Assembly (NCBI GenBank): GCA_017515595.1 | Contig: JAFWFL010000073.1 | Location: 1 to 61,709, forward strand | Length of the DNA stretch: 61,709 nucleotides | Direction: 5' to 3' | Origin: Coriobacteriales bacterium | GTDB taxonomy: Bacteria; Actinomycetota; Coriobacteriia; Coriobacteriales; UMGS124 | Part shown: positions 52,455 through 61,618 of the stretch, piece after piece | How the letters are laid out: each line of letters begins with the position of its first letter | How positions within the stretch are numbered: the first letter of the stretch is position 1 | Program-made: the position numbers and the translations under genes | Notes under the pieces: generated by a model | What the model saw: only the letters and a program-made list of their open reading frames with translations | Databases searched by the model: none | What the model was told of the DNA's origin: nothing

Positions 52455-53906
52455 ATGGAAGTGTCACAAGAGGTTGCCGGAACACAGAGCGGCGGTACAT
52501 TGGGAAATTTACATGCTCCCGGCGTGCTCGCGCTGCCTTTTAAGGCTATCTGGCCGCTTTTAGGCATCTGGACCATGCACGTTTGGATTTTTTGGTTCAA
52601 TACAACGCCATTACGCAGAGGTTTTGAGGTACCTTGGTGGTTTTCTATTTATGGTGTCATGACCGTAACCATGCTCTCATTGTGCCTTGTTTTTAAGCGT
52701 ATAAAAACACCAAAGATCAAAACATCAACATTTGATATACCGGTATTCACGGCTATGGTACTCTGCGTTATCACAATAGCGGCGAACGGTCTTATTGGGC
52801 GGCTGCCGGCTGTCAATATCTGTTGTATTATTATTGGCGGAATCTGCATGTCTTGGGGTTATTTGCGCTGGGCAGAGGTGTATACAACGCTGAGCATGCG
52901 AGATGCTGTTGCATGCCTTGCGCTCTCGTACATCTTTGGTTCTTCGCTCAAGATAGTTTTTGAGATTGTTCCGGATCTGGTTGGCGTGTTAATTGCGCTC
53001 TTGATTCCTGTTGCCGCGTTGGTTTGTCTCCGCCGCGCCGAGTTACGTGATGTGCCGGAGATACAGCCTAAAGGTGAGATTATTTATACATCAGGGAACT
53101 ATAAGGTGCTTGTGCGTGTTGGTGTATCAATCTTTTTCTTTATATTCCTTGCCCGGCTTGCTATTGCGTTGTCGCAGGCAGCCGGTGCGGCAACACCAAC
53201 TGTCCAGGTCAATATTATGTGTCATGTTATAGAGATTCTTCTTGCGATTGTGGCGCTTGTATGGGTGTTTGGCTTAGGCAATGAGCTTGATTTTCCCATG
53301 CTCTGGCGGTTTGTGTTCTTATTTTTTGCCTCGGCCATTGTGCTCATGCACATGGGTCCTGCCGGAGAAGCAGCGTCACATTGCTGTAGCCAGGTTGCGG
53401 TAAGTCTGACTGTCATGCTCCTGTGGCTTTTTCTTACTGACGTCTCTCACCACTGCTCATGGCACCCAATAGCCATCTTTGGTTTGGGCTGGTGTGCTTA
53501 TGTAGGCGCAACCTGGATGGTACGAATCCTCTCTCACATCCTCAGCGGAGTAATTTATCAACCCGTTCTTGACCTTGTGGTACTGTGGAGCCTAAGCATG
53601 GTGATTGTGTTCCTTATGGGGGCGAGTAATCCTGATATCAAACGTTTTCTTGAGGATGTTCAACCCGTACCGGTTTTATCCGAAGAACAGACCCTTGAAC
53701 AGGCCTGTGAAAAGCTTGCCGAGAAATACGGGCTTACTGAGCGTGAGCTCGAGGTATTTGAGCTTTTGGCCCGTGGACGCAGCAAAGCGTATATTGCCGA
53801 GAAACTCGTGCTCAGCGAGAACACTATTCGTGGCCACTCTAAGCGGATTTATGCAAAACTCGGCATCCATACCCGCGACGAGTTACAATCACTGCTTGAC
53901 GAGTGA
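52455..53906 (+). CDS. Membrane-bound LuxR-family regulator
   Basis: A 483-residue protein with about twelve membrane segments (residues ~25-385) and a C-terminal LuxR HTH (YGLTERELEVFELLARGRSK, then SENTIRGHSKRIYAKLGIHT). I choose the ATG at 52455, 8 bp after AGAAGG; the GTG at 52449 lies too near. It is divergent from the cytochrome-linked reductase and co-directional with the reductase at 54134, so it could govern both. Two GCCGAGAA words (53718, 53796) encode Ala-Glu-Lys in and near its HTH. Confidence 0.87.
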   Translation: MEVSQEVAGTQSGGTLGNLHAPGVLALPFKAIWPLLGIWTMHVWIFWFNTTPLRRGFEVPWWFSIYGVMTVTMLSLCLVFKRIKTPKIKTSTFDIPVFTAMVLCVITIAANGLIGRLPAVNICCIIIGGICMSWGYLRWAEVYTTLSMRDAVACLALSYIFGSSLKIVFEIVPDLVGVLIALLIPVAALVCLRRAELRDVPEIQPKGEIIYTSGNYKVLVRVGVSIFFFIFLARLAIALSQAAGAATPTVQVNIMCHVIEILLAIVALVWVFGLGNELDFPMLWRFVFLFFASAIVLMHMGPAGEAASHCCSQVAVSLTVMLLWLFLTDVSHHCSWHPIAIFGLGWCAYVGATWMVRILSHILSGVIYQPVLDLVVLWSLSMVIVFLMGASNPDIKRFLEDVQPVPVLSEEQTLEQACEKLAEKYGLTERELEVFELLARGRSKAYIAEKLVLSENTIRGHSKRIYAKLGIHTRDELQSLLDE

Positions 53907-54133
53907 GAACGGTTATAAATAAAAGGGACGAGAAACAAGAACTGCCCACGCTTTTGGCAGATTGGTTTTTCTGCAGCTCTGTCTTCTGCATCGCTCTGCC
54001 TTCAGTTAGTATCACAATTTAATTATTATTGTGAGACGTTTCTTACTCAAAATGTTTTATGATATACGTTGGCCCGGTTCGGGTTTAAAAGAATGTCAGG
54101 AATTTGGTTTTGTTAAAAAAGAGGAGAGATACA

Positions 54134-55849
54134 ATGAATCAAATGACTACTTCAAGACGTTCCTTTGTTAAGGGTTCCGCAGCACTTGCTGCAGGAGCTG
54201 CTGCCGGTGCTTTGGTTGCGCCGGCTATGGCTGATGAGGCCCAGGTGACCCTCAACGCCCAAAATGTCAATTTAGTCAAGTGGGATTTTGAGATTCCGCC
54301 TGCACCTATTACTGATGACATGATCAAAGAAACCGTTCCTTGCGAGATCGTAATTGTAGGCGCTGGTTTCTCGGGTATTGTAACCGCCCTTGCTGCTGCA
54401 GAAGAAGGCGCTAAGGTTACCGTAGTAACCGCCAGTGATGACATTGTTATCCGCGGCGGCTCCATGAACGCCCGTTGGAGCAAGGCCATGGAGGAACTCA
54501 CGGTTGGTATGAAGGTTGCTGACGACCGTCAGTTTATTCGTGAGCAGCTTGCCTGCGCCGGTTACAATGTTGACCAGAAGAAGTGGTGGAAGTTTGTTAA
54601 GTACAGCCCCGAGGCCATGAACTGGCTCATTGACAAAATGGAGGCCGAGGGCTTCATGACCGTTCTCGAGCGCGGCTTTGACATGGGTGGAGACACCTTC
54701 TTTAGCTCACTGCCCGGTTCGCACTCCTGGACAACCGATGACTCCGGCAAGGCGGGTAAGGGCAGCCAGATGAACGTCGTTGAGACGGTTTACAGGGACG
54801 CTCTCGCAGCAGGCGTTGAGTTTGTATTCAGCTGCCCCGCACGTCAGCTTGTCCGCGATGACAATAACACCGGCCGCGTTAGCGCTGTTATTGCACAGAA
54901 TGCCGACGGCGATTACATCAAGTATGAAGCTTCAAAGGCTATTGTTCTTGCTACCGGTGACTTCTCGGCCAACCATGACATGATGGCTAAGTACTGCCCC
55001 GAGTTCCTGCCGCTTATTGATCCGCCTATGGACGAGCCTGATTACAACGTAGGCTTCAAGTTTGGCGGCCTTATGCCCGGTGACGGCCACAAGATGGGTC
55101 TCTGGATTGGCGCTGCATGGCAAAAGACGTATCCTTGCGCACCTATGACCTTTGCTATTGGTACCGCCGGTCCATTCAACCAGCCCTACAGCGGACACCG
55201 CGGCCTCTTGCTCAACAAGTACGGCGAGCGCTATGGCAACGAGGACATTTGCGGCGTATTTGCCGGTGTTGCTCAGGTACATCAGCCTGAGATGAAGGTC
55301 TATGCCATTTGGGGCGCCAACTATGCTGAGGGCGCCGCTCCGTGGATTACCCAGGGCAGCAAGATTGAGGATGCACCTGCAACTCCCGAGTTTATGCTCG
55401 AGAACTGGAAAGAGGGCTTCATGATTCCTGACCCGCAGGATGTTATCATGAGCGATGACCTTGAGGATCTCGTAGCTCAGCTGGGCCTTCCGGTTGAAGA
55501 GACCATGGCTACCATCGCCCGTTACAACGAGCTGTGCGAGAAGGGCGTTGACGAGGACTTCTGCAAGTGCGCCGAGCAAATGGTACCCATTGCCGAGCCT
55601 CCGTACTTTGGCGTTTTGGGCAATCCTCCGCACTTCCTGACCGTTTGCGGCGGTCTTCGCACAGACGACAAGATGCGTGTTTGCGATGCTGATGACAACC
55701 CCATCCCCGGTCTGTACAATGTTGGCACCATGATTGGTGACTACTTTGCCAACATCTACAACTTCATGATTGAGGGCAACAACCTTGGTGCAAATTGCCT
55801 GACCTTTGGTTATCTTACCGGTCGCGGCCTTGCTCAGGGCACCATCTAA
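54134..55849 (+). CDS. Tat-exported FAD-dependent reductase
   Basis: A 571-residue flavoprotein with SRRSFVKG (residues 7-14), GAGFSG (76-81) and C-terminal GLYNVGTMIGDYFANIYNF. The residue after beta-strand 2 is Thr or Ala (VVTASDD), not Glu. The substrate loop is LTVCGG; the GDYFANIYNF segment resembles array member 3 (GDFFGNSY), suggesting related substrates. The ATG at 54134 follows GAGGAGAGA. It stands downstream of the LuxR gene by 227 bp with a weak terminator-like stem between them, so it probably has its own promoter. Confidence 0.88.
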   Translation: MNQMTTSRRSFVKGSAALAAGAAAGALVAPAMADEAQVTLNAQNVNLVKWDFEIPPAPITDDMIKETVPCEIVIVGAGFSGIVTALAAAEEGAKVTVVTASDDIVIRGGSMNARWSKAMEELTVGMKVADDRQFIREQLACAGYNVDQKKWWKFVKYSPEAMNWLIDKMEAEGFMTVLERGFDMGGDTFFSSLPGSHSWTTDDSGKAGKGSQMNVVETVYRDALAAGVEFVFSCPARQLVRDDNNTGRVSAVIAQNADGDYIKYEASKAIVLATGDFSANHDMMAKYCPEFLPLIDPPMDEPDYNVGFKFGGLMPGDGHKMGLWIGAAWQKTYPCAPMTFAIGTAGPFNQPYSGHRGLLLNKYGERYGNEDICGVFAGVAQVHQPEMKVYAIWGANYAEGAAPWITQGSKIEDAPATPEFMLENWKEGFMIPDPQDVIMSDDLEDLVAQLGLPVEETMATIARYNELCEKGVDEDFCKCAEQMVPIAEPPYFGVLGNPPHFLTVCGGLRTDDKMRVCDADDNPIPGLYNVGTMIGDYFANIYNFMIEGNNLGANCLTFGYLTGRGLAQGTI

Positions 55850-55868
55850 TATCAGATATTAATAGCTC

Positions 55869-55903
55869 AAAAAAGGGGGCATCTTTGCGGTGCCCCCTTT
55901 TCT
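55869..55903 (+). terminator. Terminator of the reductase gene
   Basis: AAAAGGGGGCA pairs with TGCCCCCTTTT around CTTTGCG-type loop sequence, followed by CTTTG. It lies 20 bp after the stop. Confidence 0.93.
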
Positions 55904-55939
55904 TTGTTGAGTAGTAATGAGGGTTATCGTCTTGGTATC

Positions 55940-56692
55940 TTAATACCAAATATCAGGGTCTTGGGCGTCGCGCCAGTTGCTGGGGAGGCCTTGGGGGCCG
56001 CTTTGGCCAAATTCCGAGCTTGACTCAAATGAGTAATCTACAATCCGGCCCTCGGCCGTCTCAAGACGCCAGCCAATCTCGGCATCATTATAGGCATAAA
56101 TACGCGAATAGTTATCAGTGTAAAACCAAGCTCCCCATACACCGTCTGTCATGGTCCACGTGGCAATGATTGTGCCCACGCCCGGTAGGATAACATTAAC
56201 CCGTTCGCCTTCTGAGTGGGCATAGGGGTCACGTGCACTTGCTGCAGCCTCACGCGCTTCAATGACTGCTTGCTCGGCAGCACGTTGAGCCTCTGCTTGA
56301 GCAGCCTGGGAAGCTTCCCATTCTGCCTTGCGGCCTGCAATAGCCTCAGCCTGCATACGGTGCTGCTCTTCTGATTTAGCTTCAAGAGCAGCGAGGATTT
56401 CAGGATCAATATATTCGGGTTCAGGCTCAGGCTCGGGTTCGAAATCAACAACCTCGGATTGCCCGGCATCAGACAATGCATCGTCAGAAGATTCGGAATC
56501 AGAGCTGGGAGCAGCGTCATCGCTTTGTGTTTCTGCAAGGTTCGTATCAGATTGATTTACATTGGTTTCTGTACCTGTAGGCTCACATCCGCACAAACAG
56601 CCAAGAATTGCCGCGATGCAAATACCGAGTGTTCCTATAGTAAGATATTTGACAAAAACCGGTACATGGGCTGCATAACAAGAGCTAATCAT
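55940..56692 (-). CDS. Exported lipoprotein with coiled-coil, function unknown
   Basis: A 250-residue protein. A hydrophobic segment (residues ~13-32) ends in a Cys-rich lipobox-like ILGCLCGCEP. It is followed by an acidic low-complexity linker (Ser/Asp/Glu, then EPEPEPEPEY), a helix rich in Ala/Glu/Gln likely to be a coiled coil (residues ~100-155), and a C-terminal beta domain with several Trp and Tyr (WTMTDGVWGAWFYTDNYS). The ATG at 56692 follows GGAAGAG; an upstream TTG is a poorer choice. It is probably anchored outside the membrane. No family recognised. Confidence 0.72.
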   Translation of the reverse strand: MISSCYAAHVPVFVKYLTIGTLGICIAAILGCLCGCEPTGTETNVNQSDTNLAETQSDDAAPSSDSESSDDALSDAGQSEVVDFEPEPEPEPEYIDPEILAALEAKSEEQHRMQAEAIAGRKAEWEASQAAQAEAQRAAEQAVIEAREAAASARDPYAHSEGERVNVILPGVGTIIATWTMTDGVWGAWFYTDNYSRIYAYNDAEIGWRLETAEGRIVDYSFESSSEFGQSGPQGLPSNWRDAQDPDIWY

Positions 56693-56812
56693 GGCGTCTG
56701 TCTCTTCCAAAAACGTACGATAGTAATTAAGTATTAGGATATCACAAAAGTTAAGGTAAGTTGTTGTAAATAATACAGGCGGTGTACTTATCAGTAAGAT
56801 CTGGTACCCCTG

Positions 56813-58175
56813 TTATTGGATGTTCGATATGGTATTCCGGCATATCTTACTTGTACGCTTGGTAAGCCATGGCGCCAAGTTGTCCACAATGCGCAAAAAT
56901 GGCTCGCGTATATCCCGCATGCGGTCCTTGTCCCCATGGAGCGCATGAAGTTCCCGGAGGCATTGCGCCATCATCCTTCCTGCTTCTTGGGGGGTAACAT
57001 GTCCCTCGGTAACAAGCTCTCCAAGGGACGGACCGTCCACGAAATCAAGGACAGTCGCATAACCGCTCTCTGTTCGCACAAGCTCATGAGGACGCGCGAT
57101 GGCCGCGCCGGCTTCAAAGGCTGCCGAAACTGCTTCATATACAGAGCATGCACGCCCGAGAAGCCCTTTTGCTGCCACCGTCTTCAAAATACCGCCATCA
57201 TGCATGCGGTACACTTCCCGGTTCTTCTTGTGGGCCACCACGAGTTGGAGGTCTTTGGTCTGTACCAGGCGCAGAGGCAAGCGCGCAAAGCCTTTCTTTG
57301 GGGGCAGGAGGTCATGCTGCGCCGCACAAAGCATCTCCAGAAACAGCAGCGATACTTTTTCCAGATCATCTTTTGATTGGACAGTGCGTGCCATGGTGAG
57401 GTTCATGGTGCCGCGGTCAAGCTGCAACCGGCGGAGCAGCGAAAGAACTGTGGCGATTGAATAGTGCTCCGCAAGGCAGATGCACGCCAGCATGCGTGCA
57501 AGACGGCCGTTACCGTCGCTAAAAGGGTTGTATATGACCGCAAAGAAAATGCTAGGCGGCGGCCAGCACCTCAAGCGGCAGATCCGTGCGCTTCATGAAT
57601 ATGAGCAGCGCTTTGGTTTCGTTGGGAATGAGCGAGGCCTCTACGGTTTCTTTCCCGGCGGGAGGCTCGGCAGCTTCAAAAGGGTTTTTCCCATGCCCAA
57701 ACGGTACCCGGGATGTACGGAACCGGGCGGTCTCGGTATCCTTATACCAACGCGCCTCGCCCCGCATAGACTCTGACCAGAGGCTGAGCATATCATCGAG
57801 CGAGCGAGGCGTAACAGATCCGCAACGCATGATTCTCCAAAACACGCGAATGCGCTCGCGCATATCGCGCCGCTCGTGTGCCTCACTCCATGGTTCGCCT
57901 GCGAGTGCGAAACAGCGTTGGAATAGTTCATCAGTGTTAATCTGCATGTCTTTGGCCAGAGCGCTTGCAGTACTCACACTATCAATCGCTATCTCGCGGA
58001 CATACTGCTCGAGTGCCGGTTTTCCCATTGCCCGCACAAGGTCCTCGTTAGACCGGGCCAAACGGACGCGCTCGAGCAACTCAAAAGAAACGGTGAGCGT
58101 ACACCAATCAACACCGGTATTCTTTGGAGCTGTTAAAATATCTGCAGGTAACGGTTCCATGCCCTTGCCAATCAT
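56813..58175 (-). pseudogene. Frameshifted Fic-domain gene with a kinase-like 3' part
   Basis: The 5' part (58175-57552) encodes 207 residues of a Fic protein N-terminal region, ending MKRTDLPLEVLAAA at a stop. The 3' part (57571-56813, other frame) continues with FFAVIYNPFSDGNGRLARML, the Fic core. The break lies in a GCCGCCGCC run near 57555-57562; a one-base slip there rejoins the frames. The catalytic His of HPFxxGNGR is Asn (NPFSDGNGR), so AMP transfer would be lost even if repaired. From ~57260 onward the same frame encodes a kinase-like N-lobe (REVYRMHDGGILKTV, ATVLDFVDGPSLGEL), ending without the catalytic loop. Both halves look decayed or fused by deletion. Confidence 0.8.
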
Positions 58176-58239
58176 TCGTTTTCACTCTGAGGTCAGGCAG
58201 CTGATCAGAGTTGTAGAGAGTTTTTATCTTACAGCGTTA

Positions 58240-58279
58240 ACTACCCGGAAGTCCTCTTGAAAGGGCATCCGGGTAGTAT
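58240..58279 (-). terminator. Terminator after the reverse-strand reductase at 58309
   Basis: AACTACCCGGA pairs with TCCGGGTAGTATT around GTCCTCTTGAAAGGGCA, in which a minor CCTC/AGGG stem can also form. It lies 30 bp past the reductase 3' end. Confidence 0.8.
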
Positions 58280-58308
58280 TTATGTAAGGCTTTTATACTA
58301 AATCAGAG

Positions 58309-59847
58309 TTACAGGTTTGCGCAAGCATGGTTCGCTGAGTTGCGGCCCATGTTGACCGAGTTACCGCAGCAGGAGGCCGGAACGTCAATGGTATAAACGT
58401 TGCGGTAGAGCATGCAGCCGTCAACGCCAATGGCATAGAGACCGGGGATGGGGTCGTTATTCTCGTCAAGTGCCTGGCCGTTGATGTCGGTGAATACGGC
58501 GCCAATGGTCATAAGGAAGAGCGTCTCGGGCTTGGTGATGTAGTACGGCGGGTTGGCGATGGGCATCATGAACATGGGATCCTTGCACCAATCCTCGTCA
58601 AAGCCCTGCTCGCAGTACTTATTGTACTTCTCGACCTCTGCAACGAGCGCTTCTGCATCAAGGCCAAAGAATGCGGCGAGCTCCTCAATGGTGTCGGCAG
58701 AATAGAGGCAGTCGCCTTCATTGGTTTCGAGGGATTCCTTCATAATCTGCATGCCTTCTTCGGGGTCAACGCCGTACATGGGGCATGCTGCCTTGTATTG
58801 CTCGGTATCAAAGATGAAGTACCATTCTTTTTGGTTCCAGCGAGGCGGGTTTTGCTGGCAGAAGTTGCTCATGCCGCAGTCTTCGCGTACAAAGCGCTTG
58901 CAGTCCTGATTGATCCATACAAGGTAGCCGCACATGCTGAGGCCACAGTTGGGCATTTGGTCAGGACGCTCATGAGGCATAGCGCGAATATAAGCATGGG
59001 CGTTATCAGCTGAGTGATAGCTAAAGTCCTTGGCTCCCATTTCCATAGCAATACGCCAGCCGCCGCCGTCATTGGTGGGAACGCCAAAGTACCACAGATT
59101 ATCAGGGTTGTAACCAATGCGTGCTACCATCTTGGTGTCGGCGCCGTAACCGCCGGTTGCCAAAATAACAGCCTTTGCGTTGACCTGGAGCCAGCTGCCG
59201 TCTGCACGCTGCGCATAAACACCGGCAATTTTGCCGTCTTTAACTACGGGGTGCTCAGCCTTGGCTTCATAAACAAAGGAAACGCCGAGTTCCTCGGCCT
59301 TTGCAACCATAGGGGTAATATAACCGCCGCCGCCACGGCCTTCAAAGTAATGCATACTCTTAATGCCGCCAGTGCCATAGTCATCTACCTGGCCCGAGAA
59401 CTTAACGCCGTTCTCAATAAGCCAGTCGAGGTTTGCGCCTGAGTTGTCGTAAAGGTTCTTCCAAAGCCTGCCGTCAACACGGTATGCGGTTGCCTTCATC
59501 TCATTCTCGATGATTGAGGGGAAGTCAAAGTCAATGCCCTGCTCGCGCTGGAGTGATGAATCATGGGCGAAGCAACCGCCAATGAGAGCGCCATTGCCGC
59601 CGGGAGCTGATGCTGCTTCAAGAGCAATGACATTTGCACCGTTCTGAGCTGCCTGAACAATGGCTGCCATACCGGCGATACCGGTTCCGCACACAACAAT
59701 ATCGCAATCCATAACCTCGGCGGGCTCGCAGCTAAAGGCTTCTGCTTCTTCGGCGAGAGCGCTTGCAGCGCCTATGCCCATAGCAGCGGCACCCATGGTG
59801 GCAGCTGCGCCTTTCAAAAGATCACGACGGTCAATAGTTGTTTCCAT
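58309..59847 (-). CDS. Tat-exported FAD-dependent reductase
   Basis: A 512-residue flavoprotein with DRRDLLKG (residues 6-13), GTGIAG (54-59), FAD-ribose Glu (ALEAASAPGGNG, the usual E-x(n)-GGN) and C-terminal GLYAIGVDGCMLYRNVYT. The substrate loop is LMTIGA. The C-terminal segment resembles the reductase at 46495 (LYGDCYDVNKAPGS), so these two may be a subfamily. Start ATG follows GAGGAGG. It is divergent from the LuxR gene at 60068, which is its likely regulator. Confidence 0.88.
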   Translation of the reverse strand: METTIDRRDLLKGAAATMGAAAMGIGAASALAEEAEAFSCEPAEVMDCDIVVCGTGIAGMAAIVQAAQNGANVIALEAASAPGGNGALIGGCFAHDSSLQREQGIDFDFPSIIENEMKATAYRVDGRLWKNLYDNSGANLDWLIENGVKFSGQVDDYGTGGIKSMHYFEGRGGGGYITPMVAKAEELGVSFVYEAKAEHPVVKDGKIAGVYAQRADGSWLQVNAKAVILATGGYGADTKMVARIGYNPDNLWYFGVPTNDGGGWRIAMEMGAKDFSYHSADNAHAYIRAMPHERPDQMPNCGLSMCGYLVWINQDCKRFVREDCGMSNFCQQNPPRWNQKEWYFIFDTEQYKAACPMYGVDPEEGMQIMKESLETNEGDCLYSADTIEELAAFFGLDAEALVAEVEKYNKYCEQGFDEDWCKDPMFMMPIANPPYYITKPETLFLMTIGAVFTDINGQALDENNDPIPGLYAIGVDGCMLYRNVYTIDVPASCCGNSVNMGRNSANHACANL

Positions 59848-60067
59848 AGTACATTCCTCCTCTAAACGTACTTATTCCTAACGCATTGCAAAACTTGCAT
59901 GGATGCGTTCGTATTCATTATATATCATCTCAAAGCAGTTAGTTGTTTCAAACCTCTGGTATTGCCTTAAAATATTTGACATGTTAAACGGTTTTGCAGG
60001 GAGACTTCGTGATACAATATCTTGCAAGAAATATATAGAGGGCGAAGTACTAAAGAGGAGTTGAAGC

Positions 60068-61618
60068 GTGTCTCGGCTTACAGCCATGCCGGAGGGTTTG
60101 CGGCTGCTCTTGGTAGAAATTGGATATGCCTGTTTTATTGCATCGGCAAGCAAGGGTTTGCGCGATGTTGCGTATTTAAGCAACTGGACACCAACCGTTT
60201 CCACGCTGCTCATTGTATTTGTCAATATTTCGCTGGTAGTGACACTCGTAGCGTTATCTTTATTTTTCTCTCGAAAGCAAAAGATTCCGTACAGACTTAT
60301 TGGCGGCATGGGCATGGTGCTGCTCTGCCTGGGCTTTCTCTGTTCGCTTGTGATTCCGCTTTTGGATGATGCTCATGTGTTGTTAACAAGCATTTGCGGC
60401 CTTATGTTTGGTATGGGCGGCGCTATGGGGTTTTTTGCCTGGGTTCATATTTTTGAGCTTGAAGATAAAAATGCACCGTATGAGCTCATTGCCGGATCTC
60501 TTTTGGCGGGTGTGGTTTCGCTTGCTATTACCCGGTCTGATATTCAGCCGTATACGCCCTTTGTAGGAATTCTTTTAGCTCTGTTTTCGCTTGTATGCCT
60601 GAGAATTCTTGCCCAAAACACTCAGTACTTTACCAATGACGAAACTATTATAAAGAGTGATACTCCGCAATCCATTCAGAGCGTTGTGAGCATTCCTGCT
60701 ATTCTCAAGAGCGTTTGGCAACCTGCTCTTTGTGTGGGTACGCTCGGTATGATTTCTATTGTCTCTCGCTATCTTGTGGCCGAGCAAGTCTTGGACTTGG
60801 CGCTTATTATCTCGCTTGTGGGTGACATTGTTCCCTGTCTTATACTTTTGGTGTTGTTTACAAAACCGTCGTTTACCGTTGATATAACTCAAATATACAA
60901 AGTGCTGTTCCCAATTGTTGCTCTGTTGTTTGTATTACTGACCTTCCTGGGTGATGTATTGGTAGTACCTGTTGCCATCATCAGCGGAGCGGCTTATCAG
61001 TTTTGCACGATGCTTGTCATTTTGCTGACAGTAAACATTGGGCGTAAACTTAACGTTCCGTCATCTATTGTATACGGTCTTTTTTACGGAATTCAAATGG
61101 CTGTTCTTCTCCTGGGCTACCCGGTTATTCCGCTTGGAAGGGCTTACTTTGGTCTTACGCTGTACCCCGTAGTTGCTGTTTTTGCGGTATATATGCTATC
61201 TATGGGCTTACTTACAGGTCTTATTGGCAAGAAACAAGGGGAACTGTTCCAGATTAAGCATACGTCCGGTATTGAACCTGCGGCAGAAACCGTGCAGAAT
61301 ATCAAGGTTTCACAGCCCAACGCCGAGTATGTTCAGGGTATCTCGGGAGAGGTTGCACAAGCATTACCAAATGAGTTCGTGGAATCTGCCAATCTCTCAG
61401 CCCGGGAGACAGAGATCCTTAAGCTCCTGCTCGCCGGGCGTGACACTCCTCATATTGCCGAGACACTCGTGCTTTCCAAAAATACCATTCGCACCCATGT
61501 AAAAAGCATTTATACAAAATTTGATGTTCATTCCCGGCAGGAACTTCTTGATCTTTTTGAGAATGCTCGCGAAGCAGAGTCACAGGATCAAGGAAATATT
61601 AAAGAATCCTGGGAATAA
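60068..61618 (+). CDS. Membrane-bound LuxR-family regulator
   Basis: A 516-residue protein with about twelve membrane segments (residues ~10-390), a linker of ~55 residues and a C-terminal LuxR HTH (NLSARETEILKLLLAGRDTP, then NTIRTHVKSIYTKFDVHS). The GTG at 60068 follows AGAGGAG. The gap to the divergent reductase is 220 bp. It completes the fifth regulator next to or near a reductase in this window. Downstream DNA is a 44-bp direct repeat. Confidence 0.87.
   Translation: MSRLTAMPEGLRLLLVEIGYACFIASASKGLRDVAYLSNWTPTVSTLLIVFVNISLVVTLVALSLFFSRKQKIPYRLIGGMGMVLLCLGFLCSLVIPLLDDAHVLLTSICGLMFGMGGAMGFFAWVHIFELEDKNAPYELIAGSLLAGVVSLAITRSDIQPYTPFVGILLALFSLVCLRILAQNTQYFTNDETIIKSDTPQSIQSVVSIPAILKSVWQPALCVGTLGMISIVSRYLVAEQVLDLALIISLVGDIVPCLILLVLFTKPSFTVDITQIYKVLFPIVALLFVLLTFLGDVLVVPVAIISGAAYQFCTMLVILLTVNIGRKLNVPSSIVYGLFYGIQMAVLLLGYPVIPLGRAYFGLTLYPVVAVFAVYMLSMGLLTGLIGKKQGELFQIKHTSGIEPAAETVQNIKVSQPNAEYVQGISGEVAQALPNEFVESANLSARETEILKLLLAGRDTPHIAETLVLSKNTIRTHVKSIYTKFDVHSRQELLDLFENAREAESQDQGNIKESWE

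Noticed and set aside
53942-53970. Terminator between the LuxR gene and the reductase at 54134
   Set aside because: Only a 5-bp stem (CTGCC/GGCAG) before a short T run; too weak to list as a feature.
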